From Anaeramoeba flamelloides (Eukaryota; Metamonada; Anaeramoebidae), in contig JANTQA010000060.1 of assembly GCA_027625915.1 (NCBI GenBank), positions 6,882,001 through 6,946,000 of the forward strand: a stretch of 64,000 nt of DNA. Direction: 5' to 3'. Position numbers and translations under genes: made by a program. Shown piece by piece: positions 22,797-32,280 of the stretch. How positions within the stretch are numbered: the stretch's first letter is position 1; every line of letters begins with the position of its first letter. Below the pieces are notes generated by a model. The model saw nothing but the letters and a program-made list of their open reading frames with translations, was not told the origin of the DNA and searched no databases.

Positions 22797-23254
22797 CTGT
22801 TGAGCGAAAAATGTTGGACAGAGAAAAATAGTTGGACAGTAATTTTAATTACGAACATTACCGAAAATTATTTTTAATTTCAATCGTTTGTGAAATAACT
22901 AAAGAAAATAACAATAATCTACTTATTAGAATAAACATTAATGTAATTCTACTTTTTCAAAACCTTATTTCTTAAAATCTAAAGCAAGTTTAAAAATTAC
23001 CAAATTCAGAATTAATAGTAAACTTTACTAAAATATCGATTTTTGTTAAAATAGCATGATCTACTTTAGTTATCAACCATTTAAATGAGTATTCTACACA
23101 CACTACAGATTATTGAACTTTTAACACATTTAAACCTGGATTTAAATAACATTCACTGAGTTATCAATAGGATTTTATTTTAAATTTTACTAATGTTCCC
23201 AATTAAAAATGCTGTCCAACTATTTTTCTGTGTCCAACATTTTTCTCTCAACAG
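22797..23254. mobile_element. 458-bp element with 43-bp terminal inverted repeats (family G)
   Basis: The ends 22797-22839 and 23212-23254 are inverted repeats of 43 bp with only two mismatches, beginning CTGTTGAG.GAAAAATGTT. Both flanks are TAA, a 3-bp target duplication. A TWA duplication is the mark of PIF/Harbinger elements, so this is probably a young Harbinger-like MITE. The interior is AT-rich and non-coding. It appears inserted in family H-like sequence, because the flanks together read like the H centre. Confidence 0.82.
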
Positions 23255-24635
23255 TAATATTCATTTTGGAAATTGAACTAAAAATTTTCATTTATTAATT
23301 GCAAAAAAACAGTATACTCAAAATACTCTATTTCTCCAATTCATAAAAGAAAATTAATTCTAGTTATGGAATTGGTACTGGGCATAAGATCGACATCAAG
23401 TGAATTAGAAAAGATCACTTTAAAGATTTTATCTTTTTCCCGATTGATCTGTGAGATTCAGAGGTCAAAAGGGCACTCTGTTTTTAAATTGAAAGAAAAC
23501 TAAATTGAGTATAAAATTCTTCTAATGACTAATTTACACTCTTTGAAGTAAGGACACAAATTTAGTCATTTCAACATTCTCTCTTGACCAAACGAAGTGT
23601 TTTTTTGAGCACTAAACCCAAAATCATTTGGCAATTGTTTTTCGCCTCACATTGATTGAAACCCCCATTTTAAACTTCAAAGATAACGAAAGAGAAGACT
23701 TTATCGTTCATAAGATTAGTTAGTCCACTTTTGAAAAAAAGAGATGATTTAATGTGAATAAATCGGCTTTTTAAAAAAATTGCTTCACTTGAAACCCCCT
23801 CAAATAGGATCTCTAATTTTCGCAATCAAAAAAGAATAAATTAGTAATTAAATTAATCTCAAGGATATTTTTACAAAGACTACCATTTAAAAGTTGCCAA
23901 TGAGTGTGTTTACTATTTGTTGCCAAATAAAGGAAACATAATTTTCATTCTACTTTCCATAAAACACTTTTATAAATCAAGTACCTTTTCAAATTTTTAA
24001 ATTTCACAAAATGAGCTTAAATTATTAATTTCCCTTTTAAAATGGAGAACCTTGATAATATATTAATTCTTTAAAGTTGTGTTTTCTTTTTGGAAAGCCG
24101 AATGAAAATTATGATCTATTTATTTGGCAATTAACAGTAATTGAGTACTTGTAAGGTTTTTTCTTCAAGAAAGAAAAAAATAAAATGATGATTCTTGTTA
24201 ATTCAATAAAGTATTTTTGGAAATTTGAATAGCAAAAACAAGTTGGATTTATGAAAATAGAGCACTACAATCCTCTGGGTTGTTATTTTGAAGTCACTCC
24301 TATTTTAATCAACTTTTAAAGGTAAGAAATTAAAAAAAAAAAAAAAAAAAAATAAAAAGAACAAAAAAAGTAAATATTTGTAAAACGAAAGTGCTTCACA
24401 AATGAAAGAAACTCTTTGACAAACAAAATTTGGACAAAACACAACAACAGAAAATCTAAAAAAATTGTGCTGTTCTAGTGTCTTTCTATTTTATAAAACA
24501 AAACAGAAGATACTTTTTTTTTTTTTATTTTTTATTTTGTTGTTTTTAAAATTTGTATTAAAGATCATTCACTCAAAAGAGCACTTTTAACAACTTCAAA
24601 GAATTCTAAATGAGTTGTTTAGACTATTGGAAAGT
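23255..24635. other. Intergenic DNA with a GC-richer island
   Basis: The stretch 23360-23720 is clearly less AT-rich than its surroundings. It contains a 45-codon frame from ATG 23366 to TAA 23501-23503 (MELVLGIRSTSSELEK…) with balanced composition but no recognised family. It could be a small gene, a degraded exon or an RNA gene. The rest to 24635 is A/T-rich and is the 3' flank of eL38. Confidence 0.35.
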
Positions 24636-24985
24636 TTATTTTTTGAAAAGTGGTCCTCTTTTTTCGAGTTCAATTGGAAGACTTTCTTGTAATTTTTTGG
24701 CTTTGTCTTCATCATAAATTTTGAAAGTGTAAAGGTATTTGCTTCCTCTGAGTTTGAATTTTCGACCGTTTTCACCAAGTTTTTTGACAACGACATCTAA
24801 AAAAACAATAAAAAAAAAAATAAAAGAAAAAAAAAAAAAAAAAAAAACAAAGCAAAGAAGCAAAATTTAAAAAAACAAAAAAAAAAAAATTCAAAAAGAA
24901 AGAATAAAAAAAATGTAAACTTACATTTCATGTCTTCTTTGTTGCTAAGTTTCATAAATTCTTTGATGTGTTTTACTTCTTTTGG
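24636..24985 (-). CDS. RPL38: 60S ribosomal protein eL38 (two visible exons)
   Basis: Two exons on the minus strand: 24925-24985 (starting after ..TAACAG) and 24636-24796 (starting after TTTTTTTAG), joined across a 128-bp intron, GTAAG...TTTAG, at 24797-24924. The product reads PKEVKHIKEFMKLSNKEDMK, then YVVVKKLGENGRKFKLRGSK, then YLYTFKIYDEDKAKKLQESL and a short tail. It matches eL38 (R.I..IK.FL....KD.K, KFK.R.S.YLYT, KA.KL..SLP) over its length. About 74 residues are expected, against 70 in human. Only the initiator Met is missing: exon 1 is probably just ATG before an intron, with ATG-GTTTGC at 25106-25104 the best candidate. It is a small component of the large ribosomal subunit. Confidence 0.92.
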
Positions 24986-25864
24986 CTGTTATTAAAAATA
25001 AAAATAAATAAAAAAAAAACAAAAAGAAAGTAAGAAAGACTTAAGAGTTAATAGTTGTGAATTGCGATTAGGTTGTGTTGAAAAACAAATTGTAAATGCA
25101 AACCATATTTAAATTGAAATATTTAGATAAAAGATCTATTAAGAAAAAAATGATTAAATGATTGTATTGAAAAATCAAAGTTATGAAATTAAGCGCAATT
25201 TAACTTGATTTTTTGATGCAAATAATGTGATTTACTTAGGTAATCAAAGTATCGGGTTTAAATAAGAAGTCTTCAGGGCAAATACTAATAAAAATAAATC
25301 CTTCTCGCAAATTTCATACCTGAATTTGAAATTGAAAACGAATTTCAATTTCTGTATAATATTTTATTTTCAATCCCAAAATTCCTTTCATTTATTAATC
25401 TTCGTGAACCCAATATACATCACAATAAAAACTGGAACAAATAGAAATCATAAATTACAGTCTACTTATTTGGAAACCATCTTGGTTGGAAAAGAAAAAT
25501 ATGAACAAAAGAGGTAAATGGAGTGAATTGTTTTTTCTAATTTAGTAAAACAAACACAGGTTCAGAAAAAAAATATACTATTTGTTTCAAAATAAATTGA
25601 ACAAAATTTTGATTCGCTTTCCAAAAACAGATTTAGACATCATCTAAATGTGTATATTTTGGGTAGTCTTAAAACAAGCTTAAATTATGAATTAAACTTT
25701 TAGAATTGTGAACTTTGGTTATTTAATTTAATTCTTGGTATGTGATTTTTCAATAAAACAAAATGAAAATTTTGATCTTTTTATTTTGATATTAACGTAT
25801 GGTAAATCTCTCAAAGTAACAATGTGTTTTCAAATACCCATATTGCAAATTAAGAAATTCTTAA
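24986..25864. other. eL38 upstream region
   Basis: Probably holds the first intron, the start codon and the promoter of eL38. Minus-strand ATG-GT pairs occur at about 25106 and about 25474; the first is closer and fits phase 0. No other gene is seen. Confidence 0.4.
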
Positions 25865-26640
25865 GTGCTCGTAAACTCAAAAAAAATCATCAAGTAAAGT
25901 TGATTGCAAACTAAAAAACAGAAACTGTATTTAAAAATTATCAAAAACGAATTCAAGACCTGATTAATATAATAAATTCCCACCTTTTAAAGTTATTTCC
26001 AGTTTTGAATTATTATTTTTTAATATTTTAATCCGATTTTTTTGGAAAAGTATAAAATCAAACATATTTCTGAATTATTTAAAAAAAAAATATTTTCTTT
26101 AAAAGAAGAAATAAATCATACTGTATGGACAGGAAATGAACAAAAATACACTTTAAAAATAAAACCTACAAAGTGCTAAAATAATTCATTTCAAAAAAAA
26201 ATCACAATAATTATTTTAAACTTGGAATAAATATTCAATATTTATTCAAAAAACTTAATCGAATTAATTTTTTTGATTCAAAGAACGGTTGAAAATGGTT
26301 TCTCTTTATTATTGAATAAAAAAATATGAGAAAAAGCACCAAACTATTAAATTAGAAAAATCTTCCAATATATCAGTTGTTAAAACCTTATAAAATACAA
26401 CTTACAACATTAAGATTACCCTTAATCATCATAATTTTTAATTAATAATCAACATCCCAAACCCAAAAATTTCTGTAAATGTGTTAAAACACAAAGGTTA
26501 AAAGAATAAATAAACTTTATTTAATATTATTTATCAAAATTTTATATATCTTCAAAAAAAAAATAAAAAATGAATGAATTCAAATATACAATAAATTAAA
26601 AAATTATCATTATTATTATCCAATATATTGTTTAAATAAT
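25865..26640 (+). mobile_element. Family C element, copy 5 (degraded)
   Basis: The left end is TTAA-GTGCTCGTAAACTCAAAAA, matching GGTACTAGTAAACTAAAAA. Internal blocks 'acaaaaatacactttaaaaat' and 'aaagaagaaataaatc' follow in the family order. The right end is not recognisable. This is the oldest-looking C copy. Confidence 0.55.
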
Positions 26641-26833
26641 AAGAATCCAAAATTTCCCAAAAAAAAAAATAAATAAAGAGTGCTAAAATGATTTTACAGA
26701 GTTAATAACTTAAAATTTACTCAAAATAAAATGTTCCCGGAAAAAAAATTAATTCAATAAGGTTGAAAAAAAAGAAAATGATTTTCTGGAAATAATTGAT
26801 TAATTAACGAAAAAAAAAGAATAATATTGGATA

Positions 26834-27028
26834 CATCAAGTTCCACCCAAGACAAAAACTTTATAGGAAATATAAGGCACAGAAAAAAATTCCAAATTAA
26901 GAGACAAAATTCAAATTCTAGTCTTATAATTTAATTTTTAAAAAATTCCAACCGATATGCTGTAATTTGAGATTCTTTTTGTGCATCAAATTCCCTTCAA
27001 AGTTTGTGTCTTAAGGGTTTAATCATTT
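26834..27028. mobile_element. Family A palindromic MITE, copy 2 (old)
   Basis: Diverged but collinear: 'ataaggcacagaaaaaaatt', 'aaattaagagacaaaattc', 'gtaatttgagattctttttg' and 'caaagtttgtgtctta' appear in the expected positions over about 195 bp. The ends are decayed. Confidence 0.6.
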
Positions 27029-28320
27029 ACCATGAATTTACTCCATACTCACGGGATGACCTGAGACCAAAAAGGATATTGTCAAATAACCCTTCTGTTA
27101 GTTGAAAAACTTTAAATAACAAACAAAAAAAATTTCATTAGATCTCCAGGGAAAAAATTAAACAAAAAAAAAGTTGAAAAAGCATTCTCAATCCACAAAA
27201 AATCAAAATTTTTAAAAAAAATTCATTAGTATGGTTATAAGAAAAAATTCGATTTAAAAAAAAAAAGTTTAAAAGAAATCATAATGCCAAAAAAATTCAA
27301 TAAAGAAAAATAAGTTTATAAGAGTTTTCAATTCAAAAAACCAAATATTAAAAAAAAAAAAGTTTTCAAGTACTCTCGATTCAAAAAAATCAAAATTTAA
27401 AAAAACAATTCATCTTTTCTCCTTTTCTATTTCCAAATAGTTAAATTTCTTCAATTTGAAACAAATTGCTTTCTTGGAGTATATAATCACTTTGCTTCAA
27501 TTTAATCACATTTGTGGTTATTTTGTAACCCTCTAAATTTGACAGAGTAAGGATTAAGTAATATTCTTACGATAAAAGTAACTCATTTGAAAAAAGAAAA
27601 AATAAAACACCGAGATCTCATAAAGTGCGAAAGAGAGACACTCCAAAACCGACATAGTTGTTTTCTAAATTGTTCTTTCTAGCCATTCTAATCGGAAATT
27701 GAGTGTCTCTTCATGGCACTTTTTCCTAAAAATGTCCTCATCTTTAGTTGTTGATTTTTTGAGATTGATTATACATCATAGGTTGGTTGGTTTTTGATTG
27801 GTGTTAGGTCCTCATAAAAATTAATAAAAAGTTATTTTCCGTTTCAGAAAAAAAATTTCACCGTACTAACTAGACCCTTAATAAAAAATTTCAAAAATTG
27901 GAAAATTTACATTACTTTGATAAAAAGCTAATTTATTTCCAATAAAAATCCAAAAACAAAACAACTGAATTAAAATATATCCCACTGTGTCTATAAAATA
28001 CAAATACACCCAGTTCAATAGAATCAATTAATATATCTTTAGAATAAAAATATTAATTATAACAAATTTTTCAATTAGAGTTTTTGGTTTCTTCAATTTT
28101 TTTTTTTTTTTGGTTTATTCAGAACTATTTCCTATAGAAAACAAAACTATAATAAATTGTTTATTTGAAACAAACAGAAATGTTTGACTACGAAAGTTTA
28201 ATTTTTTCTTTACTGTTTAATGGTGAAAGTGTAAAATGACTTTTTTGGTTGAGTTGATTCAAATTGTCATTTTTAATTTTTAACTTTTTTAATTTTGTAA
28301 ATAGTTCAAATTAACAACAA
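27029..28320. other. Upstream of the actin-related gene; contains a strong hairpin
   Basis: A-rich DNA with a structured GC-richer hairpin at 27622-27722, listed separately. The sequence just before the actin-related start, AATTAACAACAAATG, is an A-rich start context. Confidence 0.4.
27622..27722. ncRNA. Candidate structured RNA or hairpin
   Basis: Three nested pairings: AAAGTGC (27622-27628) with GCACTTT (27716-27722), AGAGACACTC (27634-27643) with GAGTGTCTCT (27701-27710), and CCGA (27649-27652) with TCGG (27692-27695), around a 39-nt loop. Three collinear stems with internal loops look more like a folded RNA than a simple palindrome. It matches no RNA family I know. Nearby small genes on either strand were not found. 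Confidence 0.35.
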
Positions 28321-29355
28321 ATGAGTGTTGGTATTTTAGATCTAGGTAGTTATGCATTTCGTATTGGTATTTCTACATCCGAATCACCTGCAAGACAAAT
28401 CCAGCCATCTGTTGTGGAAAATGGCAAGGTCTGTGAGGTGTACACACAAGGGGAAGTTCAATCTTGGGAAAGTCTTGAACAGATCTTCAATAACATTTTG
28501 CCTACGATTGGCATTGACAACAAAAGCAATAAGGTTGATAGCTTAGTTATAGCTGATTCAATTTTCACTCCTACGTCTGACCGTGATCAAATGAGCGAGC
28601 TTTTGTTTGAAAAATTTGGTTTACAAAGACTGTTTTATTTACCACAAGAAATGTCCACATTGCTTGCAAGTGGGATTGAAACAGGTGTTCTTGTCCACCA
28701 CGGGCACACTACAACCTCTGTCTTACCGATTTACAAGGGGCGTTTTTTAAAGCATGCAGGAACAAGGGCACCCTACGGATCTAATGATGTTATGAGATAT
28801 CTCTCACTTCATCTCCAAAAGCAAAAAGCAAATAAGTTTAATATCAGAAGACAAAACGACAAAAGGATTGCAATAAGCATTAAGCAAAAGTATTTACAGA
28901 TAGCTACAGCCAATCAAGCCCGAAGCAAGTTTCTTTTCAAAAAAAAAAAAATTTCAGTGCAAAAACGAAATTTTCTTCTCACTTCAGCCGCAAGGTTCAC
29001 ATCGGAGATCCCCTTTAACCCAAACATTGCCGGAGTCAATTGGGAGGGTGTACACAAACTTGTCTATAATTCCATTTCCAAATCTTGCCCAGTCTCTGCT
29101 TCCAAACTGTTCTTGCAGAATATCTTACTCGAAGGAGGCGGCTCTTTAATGAAGGGGTTCCCCGAAAGACTTTCAAGTGAATTGAAATATTCTCTTGGTA
29201 ATTCAGAAATTTCCCCAAAGATAACCAAGGTCCAAAAAACTGTTTGGAATTCAACAGCAAAATCTGCAGAGTTGATAGAACAACAAGGCAGATGGATCAC
29301 AAAGGAAGACTGGCTTGAAAGCCATCAACAATTGATCAAAGAAAAATGTTTTTAA
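28321..29355 (+). CDS. Divergent actin-related protein
   Basis: A 344-residue actin-fold protein. Residues 1-18 hold the first phosphate loop (GILDLGSYAFRIG), 122-140 the second (VLVHHGHTTTSVLPIYKG), about 222-250 'ARFTSEIPFNPN' followed by 'HKLVYNSI', 267-283 the adenosine motif (NILLEGGGSLMKGF), and 325-344 the actin-like tail WITKEDW...KCF. Actin has about 375 residues, so this protein is shorter, mainly in subdomain 4. The second loop normally carries catalytic aspartates (D.GDG) but here reads HHGH, and the usual GGS.LAS helix near the end is replaced by NSTAKSAEL. ATP hydrolysis is therefore unlikely. It could be a dynactin-type Arp10/11 or a lineage-specific ARP; I cannot decide. An AATAAA lies shortly after the stop. 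Confidence 0.85.
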   Translation: MSVGILDLGSYAFRIGISTSESPARQIQPSVVENGKVCEVYTQGEVQSWESLEQIFNNILPTIGIDNKSNKVDSLVIADSIFTPTSDRDQMSELLFEKFGLQRLFYLPQEMSTLLASGIETGVLVHHGHTTTSVLPIYKGRFLKHAGTRAPYGSNDVMRYLSLHLQKQKANKFNIRRQNDKRIAISIKQKYLQIATANQARSKFLFKKKKISVQKRNFLLTSAARFTSEIPFNPNIAGVNWEGVHKLVYNSISKSCPVSASKLFLQNILLEGGGSLMKGFPERLSSELKYSLGNSEISPKITKVQKTVWNSTAKSAELIEQQGRWITKEDWLESHQQLIKEKCF

Positions 29356-31000
29356 GTTTATACACTTTAAATAATAACAGACATTTTAAAATAAATAAGT
29401 ATTTTTTCACAATTTTTTGGTATATTTGATTTGATCTGATACTGTAAATCCTTTTAGTTTATTATTTTTTTTGATAAAGTTTTTTGCATATTTAAATGAT
29501 AAATCTCAATTCCTTCAAAATTTAGTATCTATTTTTTTTGCTAGGATGATTGTAAAAGTTAAATACATCTAACAAGTGTTTTTTAATTTCAAAATTAACT
29601 TTTTTCAACTATTAATTTATATAGTTATTTGAAAAAATTGAATCTTTTTTTTTTTTTTTTTTAATTAAAACTTTTTTAAAGTTTTCTGTTTTAATTAAGT
29701 GATTGTTTTTTTTTTAAAAAAAAGCGATTTCCTTCACACCCCAACCCCTACCTCACATTTAAAAATTTTGCCCCCAGTTTTTTAAAATAGAAAACACGAA
29801 AAAAGAATAAATTCTCAACAAGTATTCTCTTTTTTAAAATGTCTTTGTAAAGTTAATGAGAATTTTTTTTGATATAATTTTGCAATTATCAGAATCTTAT
29901 CGTCAAATCTAAGTCTAATAAATTTCAAAAATACTTGAAATTCAATTTTTTTGATTAAATGTAAATATTAATAAAAATTTGAAAATATATTTACATTTTA
30001 GAAATCAATATCTAAATTATCGAGTAACTCTTAATCACTCTAATTATGATTCTGTTTAAATATTCGAAAATCATCAATTTTATCTTTTTTATAAATATAT
30101 AAATTAAAAAAATTTCAAATCTGAAAAAATAATTGAGAAATTTGTAGAAAACAAAAATTTAATTATAAGATTACAGTTAACAATTACAATTTTTTAGATC
30201 AATTAATCCATATTAATCAATTTTATTTTGAGAAAGTTGTTATTTCATTTTAAATTTACCTTAGATTAAGCGAAATTTATAATATATATATATATATATA
30301 TCAATACGACAGAAATAATATTACCAACGTTATATTTTAATAGAAAAAATTCCAATTAAATTGAGAGTTTCAGAAAAGTGCCCTAGAATAGTCAGGTTTT
30401 TTTTTTTAATTATTGTAATAAAAAAAAAAAATTAAATAAATTTTCTTTTTATTTCAAATAGTAAAAATAAAAACCTAACTACATTTTATCAGAATTCTGG
30501 AGAATAGAGTACAATTAATAAGTTTAACCCAATTCTTTTAAAATCTTGAAACACTAACTATTTTTTTTTTAAATTGTGAAATAAACAGAAAATTTAATAA
30601 AAAATATTTTTTTTTCTCATTTTTTTTATAAAATAACAAAAAAAGAGGTAATCTTATTAAATATCTTCTCCTCAATGATTTTTTTTTTGAAAGTTTCATC
30701 AATGAAAAAAATAAAATTTAAATAATAAATAAGTCTATAAAATTATTCTTTTCAAATCCATTATTATTATTATTTTTTCAGATTAATAAATTTTTCTTGT
30801 TAACATCAATTTCTAAGACGAAATATACTTTACTATCTCATGTTAAACAATATAAAAAACAAACTTTATAAGTGATAGGGTAAAATTTTATGAAATAAAG
30901 AAATTATTTTTATAAAAATTGTATCATTTTAGGGAGACGATTAAACCAAAAGTAACTGCCAGTAAAAAATTATGTATTTTAATCACTAAATACACAAAAT
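29356..31000. other. Intergenic AT-rich DNA
   Basis: Includes T runs, a TA run at about 30281-30301, and one copy of the recurring GC-rich motif family R (29721-29772, minus). No gene is visible. Confidence 0.4.
29721..29772 (-). repeat. Short GC-rich motif, family R copy 1
   Basis: Read on the minus strand: TTTAAATGTGAGGTAGGGG then TTGGGGTGTGAAGGAAA. Similar sequence occurs at 36014-36060 and 62552-62601. In AT-rich DNA these C- or G-rich words are conspicuous. The function is unknown. Confidence 0.5.
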
Positions 31001-31801
31001 TTTTTTCGAGAAATATCTAAATGAAAAATCAGGGTTTTTGAAATATTCCCGAAAATACCCAAAAATTGTTTAATCCCATGAAAAAACAGGTCATAGACAA
31101 CTTCTAAGAAACCCTAGTACCAATTTATCCAGTTTAACGGTAAAATAACAATTTTACTAATAGACAATATATATGATTTGAATTTTCTATTTAAGCCACT
31201 CTAAAGAGTTTTTGGTACTTTTTGAGTTTATTTGTGTAATTGTTGGTACTTATTAGGGTAATTTTATATGTATGTCAGGGTATTGTTTGTGTTATGTTAG
31301 GTTCTATATGATGTGTGTTTGTATGTTTTGGTTAAACCAGTTTTCCATATGGAATGGGAAATTAAAATAAGGTTTGGTTAGTTTCACGTTATGTAGGGTA
31401 TGGATATTTATGTATGATTAGATATTACTTGATAATTTTTAGGATTACAAAAGTATGTCTAATGATACACAATTAGAAAAAATTCTTTACAAGTCCATTT
31501 TCTCTCATTTAGTTAATACCATTTCGAAATCATCAGATTTTTTACAGTTATCTACGGTACCAATCCCTTTCACACAAAATGGGTTGGTTACTATTCCCAA
31601 AATTTTAATTTTTTTGAATTTTATAATTTTGAGAATTCAAAAAAATAATCCACAATAAAATTCCAAATTTACCTTAAAACAGAGTATATTAGTACTAGGG
31701 TTTCTTAGATGTTGTTCAAAAAGTGTTTTTTCGTGGTTAAATAATTTTCGGGTATTTTCGATTTTCGGGCATCTGCGGGAATATTTGATAGATTCGAAAA
31801 A
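31001..31801. mobile_element. Inverted-repeat element with internal frame (family P)
   Basis: Arms at about 31001-31165 and 31655-31801 are diverged inverted repeats: 'atattcccgaaaatac' faces 'gtattttcg..ttcgggcat', and 'agaaaccctagtac' faces 'gtactagggtttct'. The interior is less AT-rich and contains a 67-codon frame (31455-31658, MSNDTQLEKILYKSIF…) preceded by AATTTTTAG, a possible 3' splice site. I do not recognise the protein. It may be a captured host exon or a chance frame. Confidence 0.55.
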
Positions 31802-32280
31802 TAATAGATCTCAAAAAACATAAAAAATTTTAAAAATGTTGAAAAATCTTTTCCAAACTATTTTTTTATTGTCGGCTTTTATATAATTTTAAATTAGAAT
31901 ATTTTCTTTCTAAGATAAGTATTTATAAATTCTAGATCTTAAAATCTTTTCATAAAAATTCAAAAAAAAAAAATATTTAAAAGACGATAAGGTTATTTGA
32001 GATAATAAGGGAGATAATATTATGGTTTAACAAACAGAAATTGATTACCTTTTTATAAATGTGAATAAATTAAGATTATAAAGATTATATAAAAATAATG
32101 TAAAAGAAAAAGATAAAAATAATAAATAAAAAATTGAAGTTAAATCTTGAATATTCTAAAAAAAAAAATAAATAAGAAAATTTATAGCACAATTTTTCAT
32201 TATCCGCCTTCTTCTATTAAATCTTTCCCCTTTTCGGATACGAATTATAAATTTAGAATAAAAAATAAAATAAAAATTAA
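31802..32280. other. 3' flank of GRP170
   Basis: AT-rich DNA between the inverted-repeat element and the GRP170 stop codon. Nothing further recognised. Confidence 0.4.

Noticed and set aside
23565-23655. Minus-strand peptide with DFGFSAQ, resembling a protein kinase activation segment
   Set aside because: The frame is only about 26 codons, with no neighbouring kinase motifs such as APE or HRD on either side. Coincidence is more likely.
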